Both the position numbers and the translations under genes were made by a program. The notes below the pieces were generated by a model that was given only the letters and a program-made list of their open reading frames with translations, was not told the DNA's origin and searched no databases. From positions 1 to 42,788 of the forward strand of contig JAFEAM010000029.1 in the NCBI GenBank assembly GCA_018266395.1: 42,788 nt of DNA, in the 5' to 3' direction. The DNA comes from Bacteroidota bacterium (GTDB taxonomy: Bacteria; Bacteroidota; Bacteroidia; Cytophagales; Cyclobacteriaceae). This document shows positions 1-9,869 of the stretch, one piece after another. The first letter of the stretch is position 1. Every line of letters starts with the position of its first letter.

Positions 1-1314
1 TTAGTATTCATTTTTACCATCCAGATCATCGATCAGCAGTCCCTTCGTCTTGTTAAGGATGTTGCTGAAGAAATCTGCTGCCGGTTTGCCGGCCTGCTTC
101 TTCGGTTTCGCCGCGGCAATTTTGTTTTCCCTGGCTTCACGGTAGCGGGTTTCACGCTCATCCAGTGAGCGGAAGCCCGCCAGCACCAGACCAACAGCTG
201 TCGCATACATCGGGCTCTTTACGGCCTCCAGTTTGCTCTTGCCCAGGTGCTCGTTCGGGTACCCGATGCGGGTATCCATGCCGGTCATGTACTCGACCAG
301 GTGCTTGAGGCTTGACAGTTGTGAACCACCGCCGGTTATGACAATGCCGCCGGCCAGCCGATTCTCATAACCGCTGCTGATGATCTCGGTGTGCGCCATC
401 TCGATGATTTCCTCCATGCGCGCCTGAATGATGTTGGAAAGATTCTTGACGGATATCTCTTTGGCCGCACGATTGCGTATGCCCGGGATCGATACGATTT
501 CATTCGGGCTTGCCTCTTCGGCTATTGCTTTGCCGAATTTGGTCTTCAGCTGCTCCGCCTGTTTGGCCATCACCATGAGTCCGGTCTGGATGTCGTTGGT
601 GAGGATGTTACCGCCAAACGGAATAACTGCAGTGTGACGGATGATGTTGTCATAGAATATGGCGATGTCGGTTGTGCCTCCACCTATGTCAATCAAACAT
701 ACACCTGCCTCTTTTTCCTCGTCGCTCAGCACCGCGAGACTGGAGGCCAGCGGCTCGAGGATGAGGTCTTCAATTTCCAGCCCTGCCCGACGCACGCACT
801 TGTTGATGTTGTTGATGGCGCTGGTCTGTGCCGTAATGATGTGGAAGTCGGCTTCGAGTTTCACGCCGCTCATTCCCACAGGATCTTTAATACCCTCTTC
901 ATAATCGACGGTATAATCCTGCGGCATAACGTGAATAATTTCACTTCCGGGAGGTATGACGATGCGATACATATCCTCCGTGAGGCGGCTCACATCTTCA
1001 ATGCTGATCTCGTCTTCGTTGGACGTGCGCGTAATGCTGCCATGGTGAATCGTACTGCGAATGTGCTGGCCCGCAATTCCGACATTGACCACGCCGATGT
1101 CAATACCGGACATATCACTGGCTTCCTTGACGGCTTTTTCAATGGCATATACCGTCTTGTCGATGTTCGTGACGATGCCTTTGATGACACCCTCCGACTC
1201 AGCCTTGCCAAGGCCGAGTACCTCGAGTTTGCCAAACTCATTCTTTCGGCCCACGATGGCGCAGATCTTCGTGGTGCCGATGTCGAGTCCTACTACTATT
1301 TTGTCTTTTTCCAT
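1..1314 (-). CDS. ftsA: Cell division protein FtsA
   Basis: Actin-like ATPase that tethers FtsZ filaments to the inner membrane and recruits late divisome proteins. The 437-residue protein is complete, with an ATG start and a TAA stop at the very edge of the window. The first phosphate loop GLDIGTTK lies at residues 9-16 and the second, DIGGGTTD, at 209-216; an adenosine-type ITGGG motif follows near residue 330. The C-terminus carries a hydrophobic/basic stretch (FFSNILNKTKGLLI) that resembles the family's amphipathic membrane-targeting helix, here followed by an acidic tail. It is the last dcw gene visible, 47 bp after ftsQ. ftsZ would be expected next, outside the window. Identification is firm from motifs, length and position. 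Confidence 0.97.
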   Translation of the reverse strand: MEKDKIVVGLDIGTTKICAIVGRKNEFGKLEVLGLGKAESEGVIKGIVTNIDKTVYAIEKAVKEASDMSGIDIGVVNVGIAGQHIRSTIHHGSITRTSNEDEISIEDVSRLTEDMYRIVIPPGSEIIHVMPQDYTVDYEEGIKDPVGMSGVKLEADFHIITAQTSAINNINKCVRRAGLEIEDLILEPLASSLAVLSDEEKEAGVCLIDIGGGTTDIAIFYDNIIRHTAVIPFGGNILTNDIQTGLMVMAKQAEQLKTKFGKAIAEEASPNEIVSIPGIRNRAAKEISVKNLSNIIQARMEEIIEMAHTEIISSGYENRLAGGIVITGGGSQLSSLKHLVEYMTGMDTRIGYPNEHLGKSKLEAVKSPMYATAVGLVLAGFRSLDERETRYREARENKIAAAKPKKQAGKPAADFFSNILNKTKGLLIDDLDGKNEY

Positions 1315-1361
1315 GATTGTAATCCGGTGTTAAGTGGTTGTTTAAAAAATCGTTGTTATGA

Positions 1362-2126
1362 TTATTGAGCTATGACTTGTCCCTCGTACTTCAGATTTAC
1401 CTTTTCGTAACGGGTCCAGCCCTTCTGAGGCAGAACCTCCTTATAGAAGACCATCAGTTTGCGCAGCTTGTCTTCATAGCCATCCGGGGTGCCGAACTCA
1501 ACAATCTGTCCGGTCACTTGCGGATAAATGGTAATCTCCCCATTGGCATTGATGTCCATTTGTGCCACCTGCGCTTTCCAAAACGGTTCCACGTTGATGT
1601 ACTCAATCATTTCCATCAGTTTTTTTCCTTCATCGAAAGCCATTACGCTTCCCTTCTCCAGTATCTTCTTGACGAACCTCCCGCTGATCACGAGCACCCT
1701 GGAGGTGAACTTGTCTGAAATTCCCATCACTACCCCTTCCTCAGAGATATAGGCGTCAGGTCCGTCTTCCTGCATGACCCGTGCTATCGGTCGTCGCAAC
1801 TCAACGCGGACAATCAAGTTGCCTTTCAGATCTCCAAAGAGTTCTGCTTCCTTCACATGCTTGTCCATTTTCAGCCTTGACTCAATCTCTTTCAGCCTGA
1901 TGCGACTGATGGCCGAACCTTTCAATGACTGCCCGCTGCTTTCCACGAGGTGCAGGATATCTGCTTCGTCCAGGAAATGGTTTTCGTTCCGGTTCTCCAG
2001 CTCCACGATAATATCACGGCATACCGATCCGCCCTGCTTTCGCTCGCTGAAGGCAATCAGGAAGGTGACCATGCCAAGGATGACCCCTATTTTAATTTCC
2101 TTTCGTATGGTCCACTTATTTTTCAT
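1362..2126 (-). CDS. ftsQ: Cell division protein FtsQ/DivIB
   Basis: Bitopic inner-membrane divisome protein linking early and late division factors. The 254-residue sequence has a short basic N-terminus, one hydrophobic segment at about residues 12-27, and a periplasmic part in which residues about 40-115 look like a POTRA domain (LKEIESRLKMDKHVKEAEL, then LIVRVELRRPIARV). Sequence conservation in this family is low, so the call rests on size, single membrane span, POTRA-like pattern and position between murC and ftsA. Its ATG lies inside the end of murC, an 11-nt overlap that suggests coupled translation. Confidence 0.9.
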   Translation of the reverse strand: MKNKWTIRKEIKIGVILGMVTFLIAFSERKQGGSVCRDIIVELENRNENHFLDEADILHLVESSGQSLKGSAISRIRLKEIESRLKMDKHVKEAELFGDLKGNLIVRVELRRPIARVMQEDGPDAYISEEGVVMGISDKFTSRVLVISGRFVKKILEKGSVMAFDEGKKLMEMIEYINVEPFWKAQVAQMDINANGEITIYPQVTGQIVEFGTPDGYEDKLRKLMVFYKEVLPQKGWTRYEKVNLKYEGQVIAQ

Positions 2127-3504
2127 ACTTCCTTACAAGCATTTCCTTTATTGGTCTTACGAATGTGTCGATGTCTCCTGCCCCCACCGTTGCCAGTACC
2201 TCAATATCCAGGGCCTCCACGCGGCTGAGCAGATCCTTCTTACCGCATCTGACTTTTACCGCGCTGGTCACATCCTTCATGATCATGTCCGATGTTACGC
2301 CAGGAATGGGCAGCTCGCGGGCAGGATAGATATCCATCAGAATAAGTTCATCGGCTATACTGAGACTTCTCGCAAACCCATCAGCAAAATCCCTTGTGCG
2401 CGTATACAGGTGAGGCTGAAAGATTACGGTCAGCTTCTTCCCTTCATACATGGCGCGCAGTGACTTCAGGAAAGCTGAGATTTCCGCGGGGTGATGTGCA
2501 TAATCGTCAATGAAGATCCTTCCCTGATGATTATAGACAAACTCAAATCTCCTCTTCACGCCCTTGAACGATCCCAGGGCATTCCGTATCGCTTCGTCAC
2601 TTATGCCAACACTCTGCGCAGCCACGGCGGCGGCGATGGCATTCTCTGCATTGTGGAAACCCGGAACCCCGAGCTGGATGTTCTCGATCTTCTTTTCGAA
2701 TCCGATGAGTGTGAATGAGAAGAATCCATTTCTGGCAGAGAGATTCTCGGCGTGAAAATCGCCTTCGTCCAGGCCATAGGTCTTGTGTGCAAGACCGGGC
2801 TGGGCTTTCGCAAGAGAAGCAATTGAATGGTGAATGATGAGCAACCCGTCCTGATCGATCTGCTTCACAAAATCGCGGAAGGCTGTCAGCATCGTTTCAT
2901 GGTCTCCATAGATGTCCAGGTGGTCCGGATCGGCAGACGTGACCACGGCCACATCGGGGAAGAGCCTCAGAAAGGAGCGATCAAACTCATCGGCTTCGGC
3001 CACGACAACCGTATTCTTTCCTACTTCGCCGTGCATAACCAGGTTGGAATCATAATTGGCGGTAATGCCGCCGAGGAAGCCCACCATGTCCTTTCCAGCC
3101 GATTTCAGAATATGAGCGATAAGAGATGAAGTAGTGGTTTTTCCATGCGTACCCGCCACTGCTATGGTTTCATAATCACGTGAAATCAGGCCCAGCACTT
3201 CAGAGCGCTTCATGATCGTGAAGCCCTGATCCTTCAGGTAGTTGTACTCGGCGTGATCTTTTGGGATAGCAGGCGTAAAGATGACGAGCGTACGATGCTT
3301 GCTGATATAGCCCGGGATGAATTCGACCTTGTCGTCGAAATGCAGCTCCATGCCTTCTTCAATAAGTTCGTGCGTGAGGGGCGTGGGCGTGCGGTCATAA
3401 CCGGCTACCCGCAAACCTTTCCATTTGAACCACCGTGCCAGGGCGCTCATGCCGATCCCTCCGATCCCAAGGAAAAAGACGCTATCGTAGTCGTTGAATT
3501 TCAT
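2116..3504 (-). CDS. murC: UDP-N-acetylmuramate--L-alanine ligase MurC
   Basis: Cytoplasmic ATP-dependent ligase that adds L-alanine to UDP-MurNAc, the first amino acid of the peptidoglycan stem peptide. The 462-residue protein has the N-terminal nucleotide-binding loop GIGGIGMSALA at about 13-23, the Mur-ligase P-loop GTHGKTT at 118-124, the central EADEFDRSFL and DPDHLDIYG motifs, and the C-terminal DDYAHHP motif. Length and motifs are typical. The ATG overlaps the murG stop (ATGA) and its own end overlaps ftsQ by 11 nt, so it is tightly embedded in the operon. No anomaly seen. Confidence 0.97.
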   Translation of the reverse strand: MKFNDYDSVFFLGIGGIGMSALARWFKWKGLRVAGYDRTPTPLTHELIEEGMELHFDDKVEFIPGYISKHRTLVIFTPAIPKDHAEYNYLKDQGFTIMKRSEVLGLISRDYETIAVAGTHGKTTTSSLIAHILKSAGKDMVGFLGGITANYDSNLVMHGEVGKNTVVVAEADEFDRSFLRLFPDVAVVTSADPDHLDIYGDHETMLTAFRDFVKQIDQDGLLIIHHSIASLAKAQPGLAHKTYGLDEGDFHAENLSARNGFFSFTLIGFEKKIENIQLGVPGFHNAENAIAAAVAAQSVGISDEAIRNALGSFKGVKRRFEFVYNHQGRIFIDDYAHHPAEISAFLKSLRAMYEGKKLTVIFQPHLYTRTRDFADGFARSLSIADELILMDIYPARELPIPGVTSDMIMKDVTSAVKVRCGKKDLLSRVEALDIEVLATVGAGDIDTFVRPIKEMLVRKYEK

Positions 3505-4613
3505 GCGATGAGCTTTTCTATTTCATCTACAATAGCTTCCGCTGCAAGTGGCTTACCCAACCTGGCAATGTTGTCACTTAATTGCTCGCATCGGTCTGAA
3601 TTGTTCAATAAATCAAGTGCGATTCCGGCCAGGTTGGCTACAGCATCTTTGTCAGCTATCATCACGGCGGCGTTTTCTTTTACAAGCGCTGTCGCATTCT
3701 TCGTCTGGTGATCCTCTGCCACATTGGGCGACGGTATCAGTACCACGGGCTTTTTCGCCAGGCACAACTCTGAGATGGAAAGCGCACCAGCACGTGAGAC
3801 AACCACATGCGCTGCTGCATAGGCCAGATCCATCTCCTTGAGAAAGTCATAGACGTGAATCCTCTTCATCTCCCTGCCATCGGTTTGGCTCTTGACCGCG
3901 GGGAAGTAAACCTTGCCCGTCTGCCAGATCATCTGAATTCCTGCAGCCATGAACTTGTCGAGACCCGCCAGAATACTTTCGTTGATGGTCCTTGCCCCAC
4001 CACTTCCGCCCAGAACCAGAAGTGTTTTCACAGCAGGATCCAGCCCAAAGTGTCTGCACGCATTCTCTTTCTTATGTTCGAGTTGCAGAATATCCTTGCG
4101 AACGGGGTTGCCCGTCAGGACCAGTTTTTCCTTGGGGAAATAGCTCTCCATGCCAGGGTAAGCCACACATATTTTCTTAACCTTCCCTGCGAGCTGCTTA
4201 TTGGTGAGACCGGCATAAGAATTCTGTTCCTGAAGCAGAGCGGGAACACCGTATCGTGTAGCAGCCCACATGAGTGGTCCACTGGCGTACCCGCCTGTGC
4301 CAATTGCCAGGTGCGGTTTAAACTCCCTTACTATCCTTCTGGCTTTGAGTATGCTCATGATCAACTTGAATGGAAGCCACACGTTAGAAAGTGAAAGGCT
4401 TCTCTTGATCCCGGTGATTTTCAACCCGATTATTTTATACCCGGCCTCAGGCACTCTTGTCATCTCCATCTTTCCTTCTGCACCGACAAAAAGAATCTCC
4501 GCATCCGGATGACGCTCCTTGAAAGCGTTGGCAATAGCGATAGCCGGAAACACATGTCCTCCCGTTCCTCCTCCGGAGATGATCAGTCGGTATGGTTGTG
4601 GAGTACGTGTCAA
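3501..4613 (-). CDS. murG: UDP-GlcNAc:lipid I N-acetylglucosaminyltransferase MurG
   Basis: Membrane-associated GT-B glycosyltransferase that converts lipid I to lipid II. The glycine-rich loop GGGTGGH lies at residues 14-20 of the proposed protein; GTGGYASGP, the QEQNSYAGLTN stretch, LVLGGSGGA and the donor-site segment SRAGALSISEL follow in family order. The open frame extends upstream to 4862 but the extra part overlaps ftsW and has no family resemblance. No in-frame ATG exists between the ftsW stop and the glycine-rich loop, so I choose the TTG at 4611-4613, giving 370 residues, the usual family size. The stop overlaps the murC start by 4 nt. Function is firm; the exact start is less so. 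Confidence 0.93.
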   Translation of the reverse strand: MTRTPQPYRLIISGGGTGGHVFPAIAIANAFKERHPDAEILFVGAEGKMEMTRVPEAGYKIIGLKITGIKRSLSLSNVWLPFKLIMSILKARRIVREFKPHLAIGTGGYASGPLMWAATRYGVPALLQEQNSYAGLTNKQLAGKVKKICVAYPGMESYFPKEKLVLTGNPVRKDILQLEHKKENACRHFGLDPAVKTLLVLGGSGGARTINESILAGLDKFMAAGIQMIWQTGKVYFPAVKSQTDGREMKRIHVYDFLKEMDLAYAAAHVVVSRAGALSISELCLAKKPVVLIPSPNVAEDHQTKNATALVKENAAVMIADKDAVANLAGIALDLLNNSDRCEQLSDNIARLGKPLAAEAIVDEIEKLIA

Positions 4614-4648
4614 GGTGTTGTTTCTATTTGCTGGTTTTATTTTTTTGG

Positions 4649-5818
4649 TCAGGCTGCCTTGGCCTCGATTCCATTGTTTACATTCTGTTGTTCTGTCACG
4701 CCCCAATTTTCCTCCTGCTCGCCGCGGCTTACACTCAAAATAATTCCCACCGACAAGCCTGTGAAAATCATGGCCGTGCCACCCATACTGATGAGCGGCA
4801 ACGGTTGACCTGTTATCGGACCAAGGCCTACCACCACCCCCATATTCACCATGGCCTGACAAACAAGATCAAAGCTCAATCCTGCAGACAACAGTCCGCC
4901 GAATGCCCTTTCAGAGTTGTAGGCCGCTTTCATTCCACGATGCAGCAAAAGCAAATAGAGCATCAGCACGATGATACCGCCGACCATTCCGTATTCTTCA
5001 ATGACGATTGCATAGACAAAATCTGAATACGGGTTGGGCAGGATGTTTCGCTGATCGCTGTTCCCCGGGCCCTTACCGAAAATGCCGCCGGTTGCCACGG
5101 CAATACGCGCGTGCTTGGCCTGGAAAGGCAGCTCAGTGCCGTTGATGAAACTGAGAATTCGATTCTTTGCCGTCTCCCCTCTCACACCAAATTTCAGAGC
5201 AACTGCCCCAGCAAGAAGTCCCACCAGGATCAGCATGGCCAGGTACTTCACCGGCACCCGCCCGATAAACATGATCAGCATGCAGGTGGCGAAAAGCAAT
5301 ACGGCGGTGGACAAGTTGGTCAGTGCTATCAAACCGCAGATCACTCCGCACCAGATGAGCAGCGGGATAAGGGAATCCTTTATGTCATCTATGTTTTGCT
5401 GCTTTTTGGAAAGCATACTTGCCAGGTTGATGATCAGGGCAAGGCTTGCAAAATCCGAAGGTTGGAAGGTCGCATTGATAATGGGAAGCCGGATCCAGCG
5501 AGCCGCATCATTAATGGTGGTTCCATTGGTGAAGGTGTAGATGAGCAATGGCACACTCACCCACAATGCCAGCCTGGAGAGTTTGGAATAATAGCGGTAG
5601 TCAATCTTATGCGCGAACCACATGGCTGCCAATCCCAGGAACACCATGAAAGTGTGCTTCAGCAGGTAGAGTTCAGGGCTTACCGTACGCTTGTACGCGA
5701 GTGTACCGATTGAGCTGTATACAACCAGGATGCTTATCAAGGAAAGGGCAAAGACCACGGCCCAGATTACCCGGTCGCCCTGCAAATTTTCATCGGCCCA
5801 CTCTTTGAATTTTTTCAT
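4649..5818 (-). CDS. ftsW: Peptidoglycan glycosyltransferase FtsW (SEDS family)
   Basis: Polytopic SEDS-family glycosyltransferase that polymerises lipid II at the septum together with its class B penicillin-binding protein, here FtsI. The 389-residue protein has about ten hydrophobic segments. Family landmarks include INDAARWIRLP followed by TFQPSDFA (the motif is often QPSE), the GKGPGNSDQ loop, and PNPYSDFVYAIVIEEYG, which carries the conserved aspartate of the large extracellular loop. The ATG start is 9 bp after the murD stop. The last residues are charged and cytoplasmic. FtsW is preferred over RodA because of its location in the dcw cluster between murD and murG. Confidence 0.95.
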   Translation of the reverse strand: MKKFKEWADENLQGDRVIWAVVFALSLISILVVYSSIGTLAYKRTVSPELYLLKHTFMVFLGLAAMWFAHKIDYRYYSKLSRLALWVSVPLLIYTFTNGTTINDAARWIRLPIINATFQPSDFASLALIINLASMLSKKQQNIDDIKDSLIPLLIWCGVICGLIALTNLSTAVLLFATCMLIMFIGRVPVKYLAMLILVGLLAGAVALKFGVRGETAKNRILSFINGTELPFQAKHARIAVATGGIFGKGPGNSDQRNILPNPYSDFVYAIVIEEYGMVGGIIVLMLYLLLLHRGMKAAYNSERAFGGLLSAGLSFDLVCQAMVNMGVVVGLGPITGQPLPLISMGGTAMIFTGLSVGIILSVSRGEQEENWGVTEQQNVNNGIEAKAA

Positions 5819-5827
5819 AACTATTCT

Positions 5828-7195
5828 TTAATGTGCGGCACCTGCTTTTTCCGTCTCTTCCTTCATTTTCAATACTGCTGCCCGGAACTGGTTGCCGCGG
5901 TCTTCATAGTTCTTAAAGAGATCAAAACTTGCGCACGCGGGTGAGAGCAGCACTACGTCTCCGGACTTTGCCTCCGATCTGGCCATCCGCACAAGTTCTT
6001 CGACGCTTTGCGTTTCAAGAATCTTGGGCACTACAGAGCCGAAGAAGGACCTCAGTTTATCGTTGTCTTTGCCGAGGCAAATCAATGTTTTCACTTTCTT
6101 CGACACTTCGGACTTGATGAGGTTGTAGTCGTTGCCCTTGTCAATTCCGCCAGCAATCCAGATCAGCGGCTTGTCATAACTACCGAGGGCATAGACAACC
6201 GAATCTACATTGGTAGCCTTCGAGTCATTGACAAATTCCACCCCGTCGATCGTAGCAATGGACTCCAGTCTGTGGGGTGCATTCTTGAAAGTTTTAAGTC
6301 CCTCCCTGATTTTGACATCCGATACCTTTGCCAGGTAGGCTGCTGAAACTGCAGCCATGGTGTTGATCAGATTATGCGTACCCTTCAGGGTTGTGTCTGC
6401 CTGAGCAATCTTGAAAGACTTCTTTCCAAACTGGAATACCATCTTCTTGCCATCGAAGTGGGCATGCGTGATGGCTTCCGGGTCAAGTGATATCTCCACG
6501 CGATAGGCTTCGGTAGAACGGATACGCGCTTCCGGACCCGCTACCGGATCATCAACATAATAGATGAAGTAATCCTTTGAGGCCATGTTCTTCACCAGCC
6601 TGAATTTGCTGTTGATGTAGTTCGCCATTTTATGTTCATAGCGATCCAGGTGATCGGGCGTGATGTTGAGCATGACAGCGATATGGGGATGAAAGGTCTG
6701 GGTGCCGTCCAGTTGAAAACTGCTAATCTCAAGAACATACCAGTCATATTCATCATGCATCACCTTCCGGGCGAAACTCTCTCCCACGTTGCCGGCGAGG
6801 GCAACTTTCTTGTCCGCCGATTTCAGGAGGTGATAAGTAAGGAGCGTAGTCGTCGTTTTTCCATTCGTGCCGGTAATTGCAATCACTTTGCCTTTTGCAT
6901 AGCGAAAAGCAAACTCGATCTCATCGATGATGTGTACTTTCTTCCGGTGAAGCTTTTTGATAATTTCTGCCTTTTCGGGAATGCCGGGGCTCTTGATTAC
7001 CAGATTGGCATTCAGGATTTTTTCTTCCGTGTGCTTGCCCTCTTCGAACTCGATCTGGTTTTCAAGGAGATCATTGCGGTATTTGTCCTTCAGCTGGCCA
7101 TCATCCGAAACAAATACTTCATAGCCCTTGGATTTGGCCAGTAAGGCTGCTCCCGTTCCGCTTTCTCCTCCGCCAAGTATTACAACTCTTTCCAT
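5828..7195 (-). CDS. murD: UDP-N-acetylmuramoylalanine--D-glutamate ligase MurD
   Basis: Cytoplasmic ligase adding D-glutamate to UDP-MurNAc-L-Ala. The 455-residue protein starts with an N-terminal Rossmann-like loop (VVILGGGESG), has the Mur-ligase P-loop GTNGKTT at 109-115, and carries LNITPDHLDRY and the NDSKATN motif characteristic of MurD, followed by GGIDKGNDY and LLSPACASFD near the C-terminus. These last two distinguish it from MurC, MurE and MurF. The ATG overlaps the mraY stop by one base (TAATG), consistent with translational coupling. Ordinary family member. Confidence 0.97.
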   Translation of the reverse strand: MERVVILGGGESGTGAALLAKSKGYEVFVSDDGQLKDKYRNDLLENQIEFEEGKHTEEKILNANLVIKSPGIPEKAEIIKKLHRKKVHIIDEIEFAFRYAKGKVIAITGTNGKTTTTLLTYHLLKSADKKVALAGNVGESFARKVMHDEYDWYVLEISSFQLDGTQTFHPHIAVMLNITPDHLDRYEHKMANYINSKFRLVKNMASKDYFIYYVDDPVAGPEARIRSTEAYRVEISLDPEAITHAHFDGKKMVFQFGKKSFKIAQADTTLKGTHNLINTMAAVSAAYLAKVSDVKIREGLKTFKNAPHRLESIATIDGVEFVNDSKATNVDSVVYALGSYDKPLIWIAGGIDKGNDYNLIKSEVSKKVKTLICLGKDNDKLRSFFGSVVPKILETQSVEELVRMARSEAKSGDVVLLSPACASFDLFKNYEDRGNQFRAAVLKMKEETEKAGAAH

Positions 7196-8406
7196 TATCT
7201 GAGTTTAAGTGTTGCCAGACTTAGTATGGCCAGCAGTATTCCTATGATCCAGAAGCGTGTTACAATTTTCGACTCATGGATATTCTTCTTCTGATAGTGA
7301 TGATGCAGCGGTGACATCAGGAATATGCGCCGGCCCTCACCATATTTTCTTTTGGTGTACTTGAAATAAGACACCTGCATAACAACCGAAAGGTTCTCGA
7401 TCAGGAAGATGCCGCAGAGTAAGGGTATCATCAGTTCCTTTCTGACTGCCAAAGCCACAACAGCGATGATCCCGCCCATCGAAAGACTGCCGGTGTCACC
7501 CATGAACACCTGTGCAGGAAAGGCATTGTACCAGAGGAAACCCAGACAGGCTCCCACAAATGCAGTACAGAAGATCACCAACTCGCCGAGGTTGGGTATG
7601 TACATGATATTCAGGTAAGAGCTGAAGTCTACGCGGCCTGAGAGGTAGGCGAAAATGGCTAGCGTTAGTGCAATGATGGCCGATGTTCCCGCCGCCAGAC
7701 CGTCAATGCCATCGGTGATATTGGCACCATTGGATACTGCGGTTACTACCAGCACCACCACAAGCGCGTATATCACCCAGGTATATTGACCTTCAAGGAA
7801 AGGGAAAATGCGGCTGTAATCCAATTCGTTGTTCTTCACAAAAGGAACCGTCGTTGTAGTGGACTTCATCGTCTTCAACGGTTCATGCTTTTGAATTGCC
7901 TCCGGCTGTTGTTGAACAAAGAGGGGTTCCGCGATCACCACATTTTCGTTGAAGTATAACGTCAGGCCTACAATAAGTCCGACGCTGACTTGCCCCACGA
8001 TCTTGAATCGTCCTGCCAAACCTTCCTTATTCTTCCTGAATACCTTTATGTAATCATCCAGGAATCCGATGAATCCCAAAACCAGGGTGGTGACCAGAAG
8101 AAGAATGATGTACACATTGTCGAGTTTTGCCAGCAGCAGTGTCGGGACCAGGATGGCGGCCAGGATGATCAAGCCACCCATCGTAGGAGTTCCCTTCTTT
8201 TGCATCTGACCCTCCAGACCAAGGTCACGAATGCTTTCCCCCACCTGCTTTTTGCGGAGGTAGGCGATCAGGTTCTTTCCAAAAATGATGGTTATGAGCA
8301 GCGAGAGCACGGCGGCAGCACCGGCACGGAAGGATATGTACTGGAATACACCGGCTCCCGGAAAGTCGATTGCTTTGTCAAGATAGGTGAACAAATAGTA
8401 CAGCAT
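7195..8406 (-). CDS. mraY: Phospho-N-acetylmuramoyl-pentapeptide transferase MraY
   Basis: Polytopic inner-membrane enzyme that transfers phospho-MurNAc-pentapeptide to undecaprenyl phosphate, making lipid I. At 403 residues it is longer than the roughly 360 of E. coli MraY because of an insertion around residues 160-205 (rich in T, Q, P and charged residues), a size typical of Bacteroidota MraY as I recall it. Landmarks are FLDDYIKVF with the catalytic Asp pair, [22 protein letters not shown] and the histidine-rich PLHHHYQKK. It is joined to its neighbours by one-base overlaps on both sides (TGATG with murE, TAATG with murD). Confidence 0.97.
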   Translation of the reverse strand: MLYYLFTYLDKAIDFPGAGVFQYISFRAGAAAVLSLLITIIFGKNLIAYLRKKQVGESIRDLGLEGQMQKKGTPTMGGLIILAAILVPTLLLAKLDNVYIILLLVTTLVLGFIGFLDDYIKVFRKNKEGLAGRFKIVGQVSVGLIVGLTLYFNENVVIAEPLFVQQQPEAIQKHEPLKTMKSTTTTVPFVKNNELDYSRIFPFLEGQYTWVIYALVVVLVVTAVSNGANITDGIDGLAAGTSAIIALTLAIFAYLSGRVDFSSYLNIMYIPNLGELVIFCTAFVGACLGFLWYNAFPAQVFMGDTGSLSMGGIIAVVALAVRKELMIPLLCGIFLIENLSVVMQVSYFKYTKRKYGEGRRIFLMSPLHHHYQKKNIHESKIVTRFWIIGILLAILSLATLKLR

Positions 8407-9869
8407 CAGTTCGCAAACATTTTTAACATCCGAGTAAGCACTTCACGATCGTCAAAAGGTCTTTTTACCCCCTTTATTTCCTGATAGGTCTCATGACCTT
8501 TTCCTGCGACAAGAATAATGTCATGTTCCGCGGCCATCATGCAGGCTGTCTTGATGGCCTCCTCACGGTCTACCATCACCAATGTTTTTTTTGCTTCTGA
8601 AGGTCCCACACCCTTTTGCATTTCCTTGATTATTTCGAGCGGGTCCTCGTCGCGTGGATTGTCGGAAGTGAATATGACCTTGTCGGAATATTTGCAGGCT
8701 ATGGCCGCCATCAATGGGCGTTTGGTCCGATCCCGATTGCCGCCACACCCGAATACGGAGATGACTTTCTCCTGGCCGGTGCGGAAATTTGTGATCGTCT
8801 CCAGCACATTCTTGAGTGCATCGGGAGTGTGCGCGTAATCGACGATAGCCGTAAATTTTGTCCCGGGCAACACCCTTTCGAATCTCCCCACCGCTCCGGA
8901 CATGGACGACAACCGCATCAGCACCTCTTCCGCGTCCTGCTGCAGCAGCATGGCCGATCCATAGACAGCCAGCAGGTTGTAGGCATTGAAATCACCGATT
9001 AGTTTGAACCATACATTCCGGTTGTCGATTTCCAACTCAAGGCCATCAATGGAATTGGTTACGATCTTGGCCTTGTAGTCGGCCATCTTCTTCACTGCAT
9101 AAGTATGCTTGCGAGCTTTGCAATTCTGCAACATCACCATGCCCCGCTTGTCATCGATATTGACGAGTGCAAAAGCCTCGGAAGTAAGCATATCGAAGAA
9201 TCCTTTCTTGGCCCGGATGTAGCTTTCAAACGTATGGTGGTAGTCGAGGTGATCGTGCGTGATATTGGTGAAGATGGCCCCGGTAAATTGCAGGCCCTCA
9301 ATTCTTCCCTGAGCAACTGCATGAGAGCTCACCTCCATAAAACAGTATTGACATCCTGCCTCCACCATCTTCACCAACAACTGATTGATCTGGATGGGAT
9401 CCGGAGTAGTGTGAGTGGCTGGTATGACTTCGTCCACGATTCGGTTTTCTACGGTGGAGAGCAACCCGCACTTGTTCCCCAGCGTGCCAAAAAGTCTGTG
9501 CAGCAGGGTTGCAACAGTTGTTTTTCCATTGGTTCCCGTTACGCCAACCAGTTTCAATTTCTTTGATGGGTTTCCGTGGAAATTGGCCACCATGTAACCC
9601 AGTGCCTGTGTGCTGCTTTTCACGGTAACCAGGGTCACATTAAGAGGAGGTGCTTCAGGCAGTACTTCGCACACAATTACGGTGGCACCATTGGTAATCG
9701 CCTTATCAATAAAAGCATGACCATCCGATTGGGTGCCCTTTATCGCCACAAAAGCGAAATCCTGCTCAACCTTCCGGGAATCAAAGGCTATGCCCTTCAC
9801 CTCCACATCCATGTTGCCAGAAGTGGAAGTTATCCGCACATTATATAATATGTCTCTCAGGTCAGCCAT
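8406..9869 (-). CDS. murE: UDP-MurNAc-tripeptide synthetase MurE (meso-DAP type)
   Basis: Cytoplasmic ligase that adds the third stem-peptide residue. I choose the ATG at 9869, overlapping the ftsI end by 8 nt; the frame stays open to 9947 but the upstream part only reads ftsI antiparallel codons in another frame. The 487-residue protein has the P-loop GTNGKTT at 112-118, [11 protein letters not shown] near 201-211, DYAHTPDAL near 344-352 and the DNPR motif at 403-406. DNPR is the established signature for meso-diaminopimelate rather than lysine, so the organism should have a DAP-type, A1-gamma-like peptidoglycan. Motifs and length are ordinary. Confidence 0.96.
   Translation of the reverse strand: MADLRDILYNVRITSTSGNMDVEVKGIAFDSRKVEQDFAFVAIKGTQSDGHAFIDKAITNGATVIVCEVLPEAPPLNVTLVTVKSSTQALGYMVANFHGNPSKKLKLVGVTGTNGKTTVATLLHRLFGTLGNKCGLLSTVENRIVDEVIPATHTTPDPIQINQLLVKMVEAGCQYCFMEVSSHAVAQGRIEGLQFTGAIFTNITHDHLDYHHTFESYIRAKKGFFDMLTSEAFALVNIDDKRGMVMLQNCKARKHTYAVKKMADYKAKIVTNSIDGLELEIDNRNVWFKLIGDFNAYNLLAVYGSAMLLQQDAEEVLMRLSSMSGAVGRFERVLPGTKFTAIVDYAHTPDALKNVLETITNFRTGQEKVISVFGCGGNRDRTKRPLMAAIACKYSDKVIFTSDNPRDEDPLEIIKEMQKGVGPSEAKKTLVMVDREEAIKTACMMAAEHDIILVAGKGHETYQEIKGVKRPFDDREVLTRMLKMFAN

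Noticed and set aside
391..1368. Long plus-strand frame antisense to ftsA
   Set aside because: It is fully explained by ftsA on the other strand, resembles no family and has no regulatory context.
4614..4862. N-terminal extension of the murG frame
   Set aside because: It lies almost wholly inside ftsW and encodes a low-complexity sequence with no counterpart in MurG proteins.
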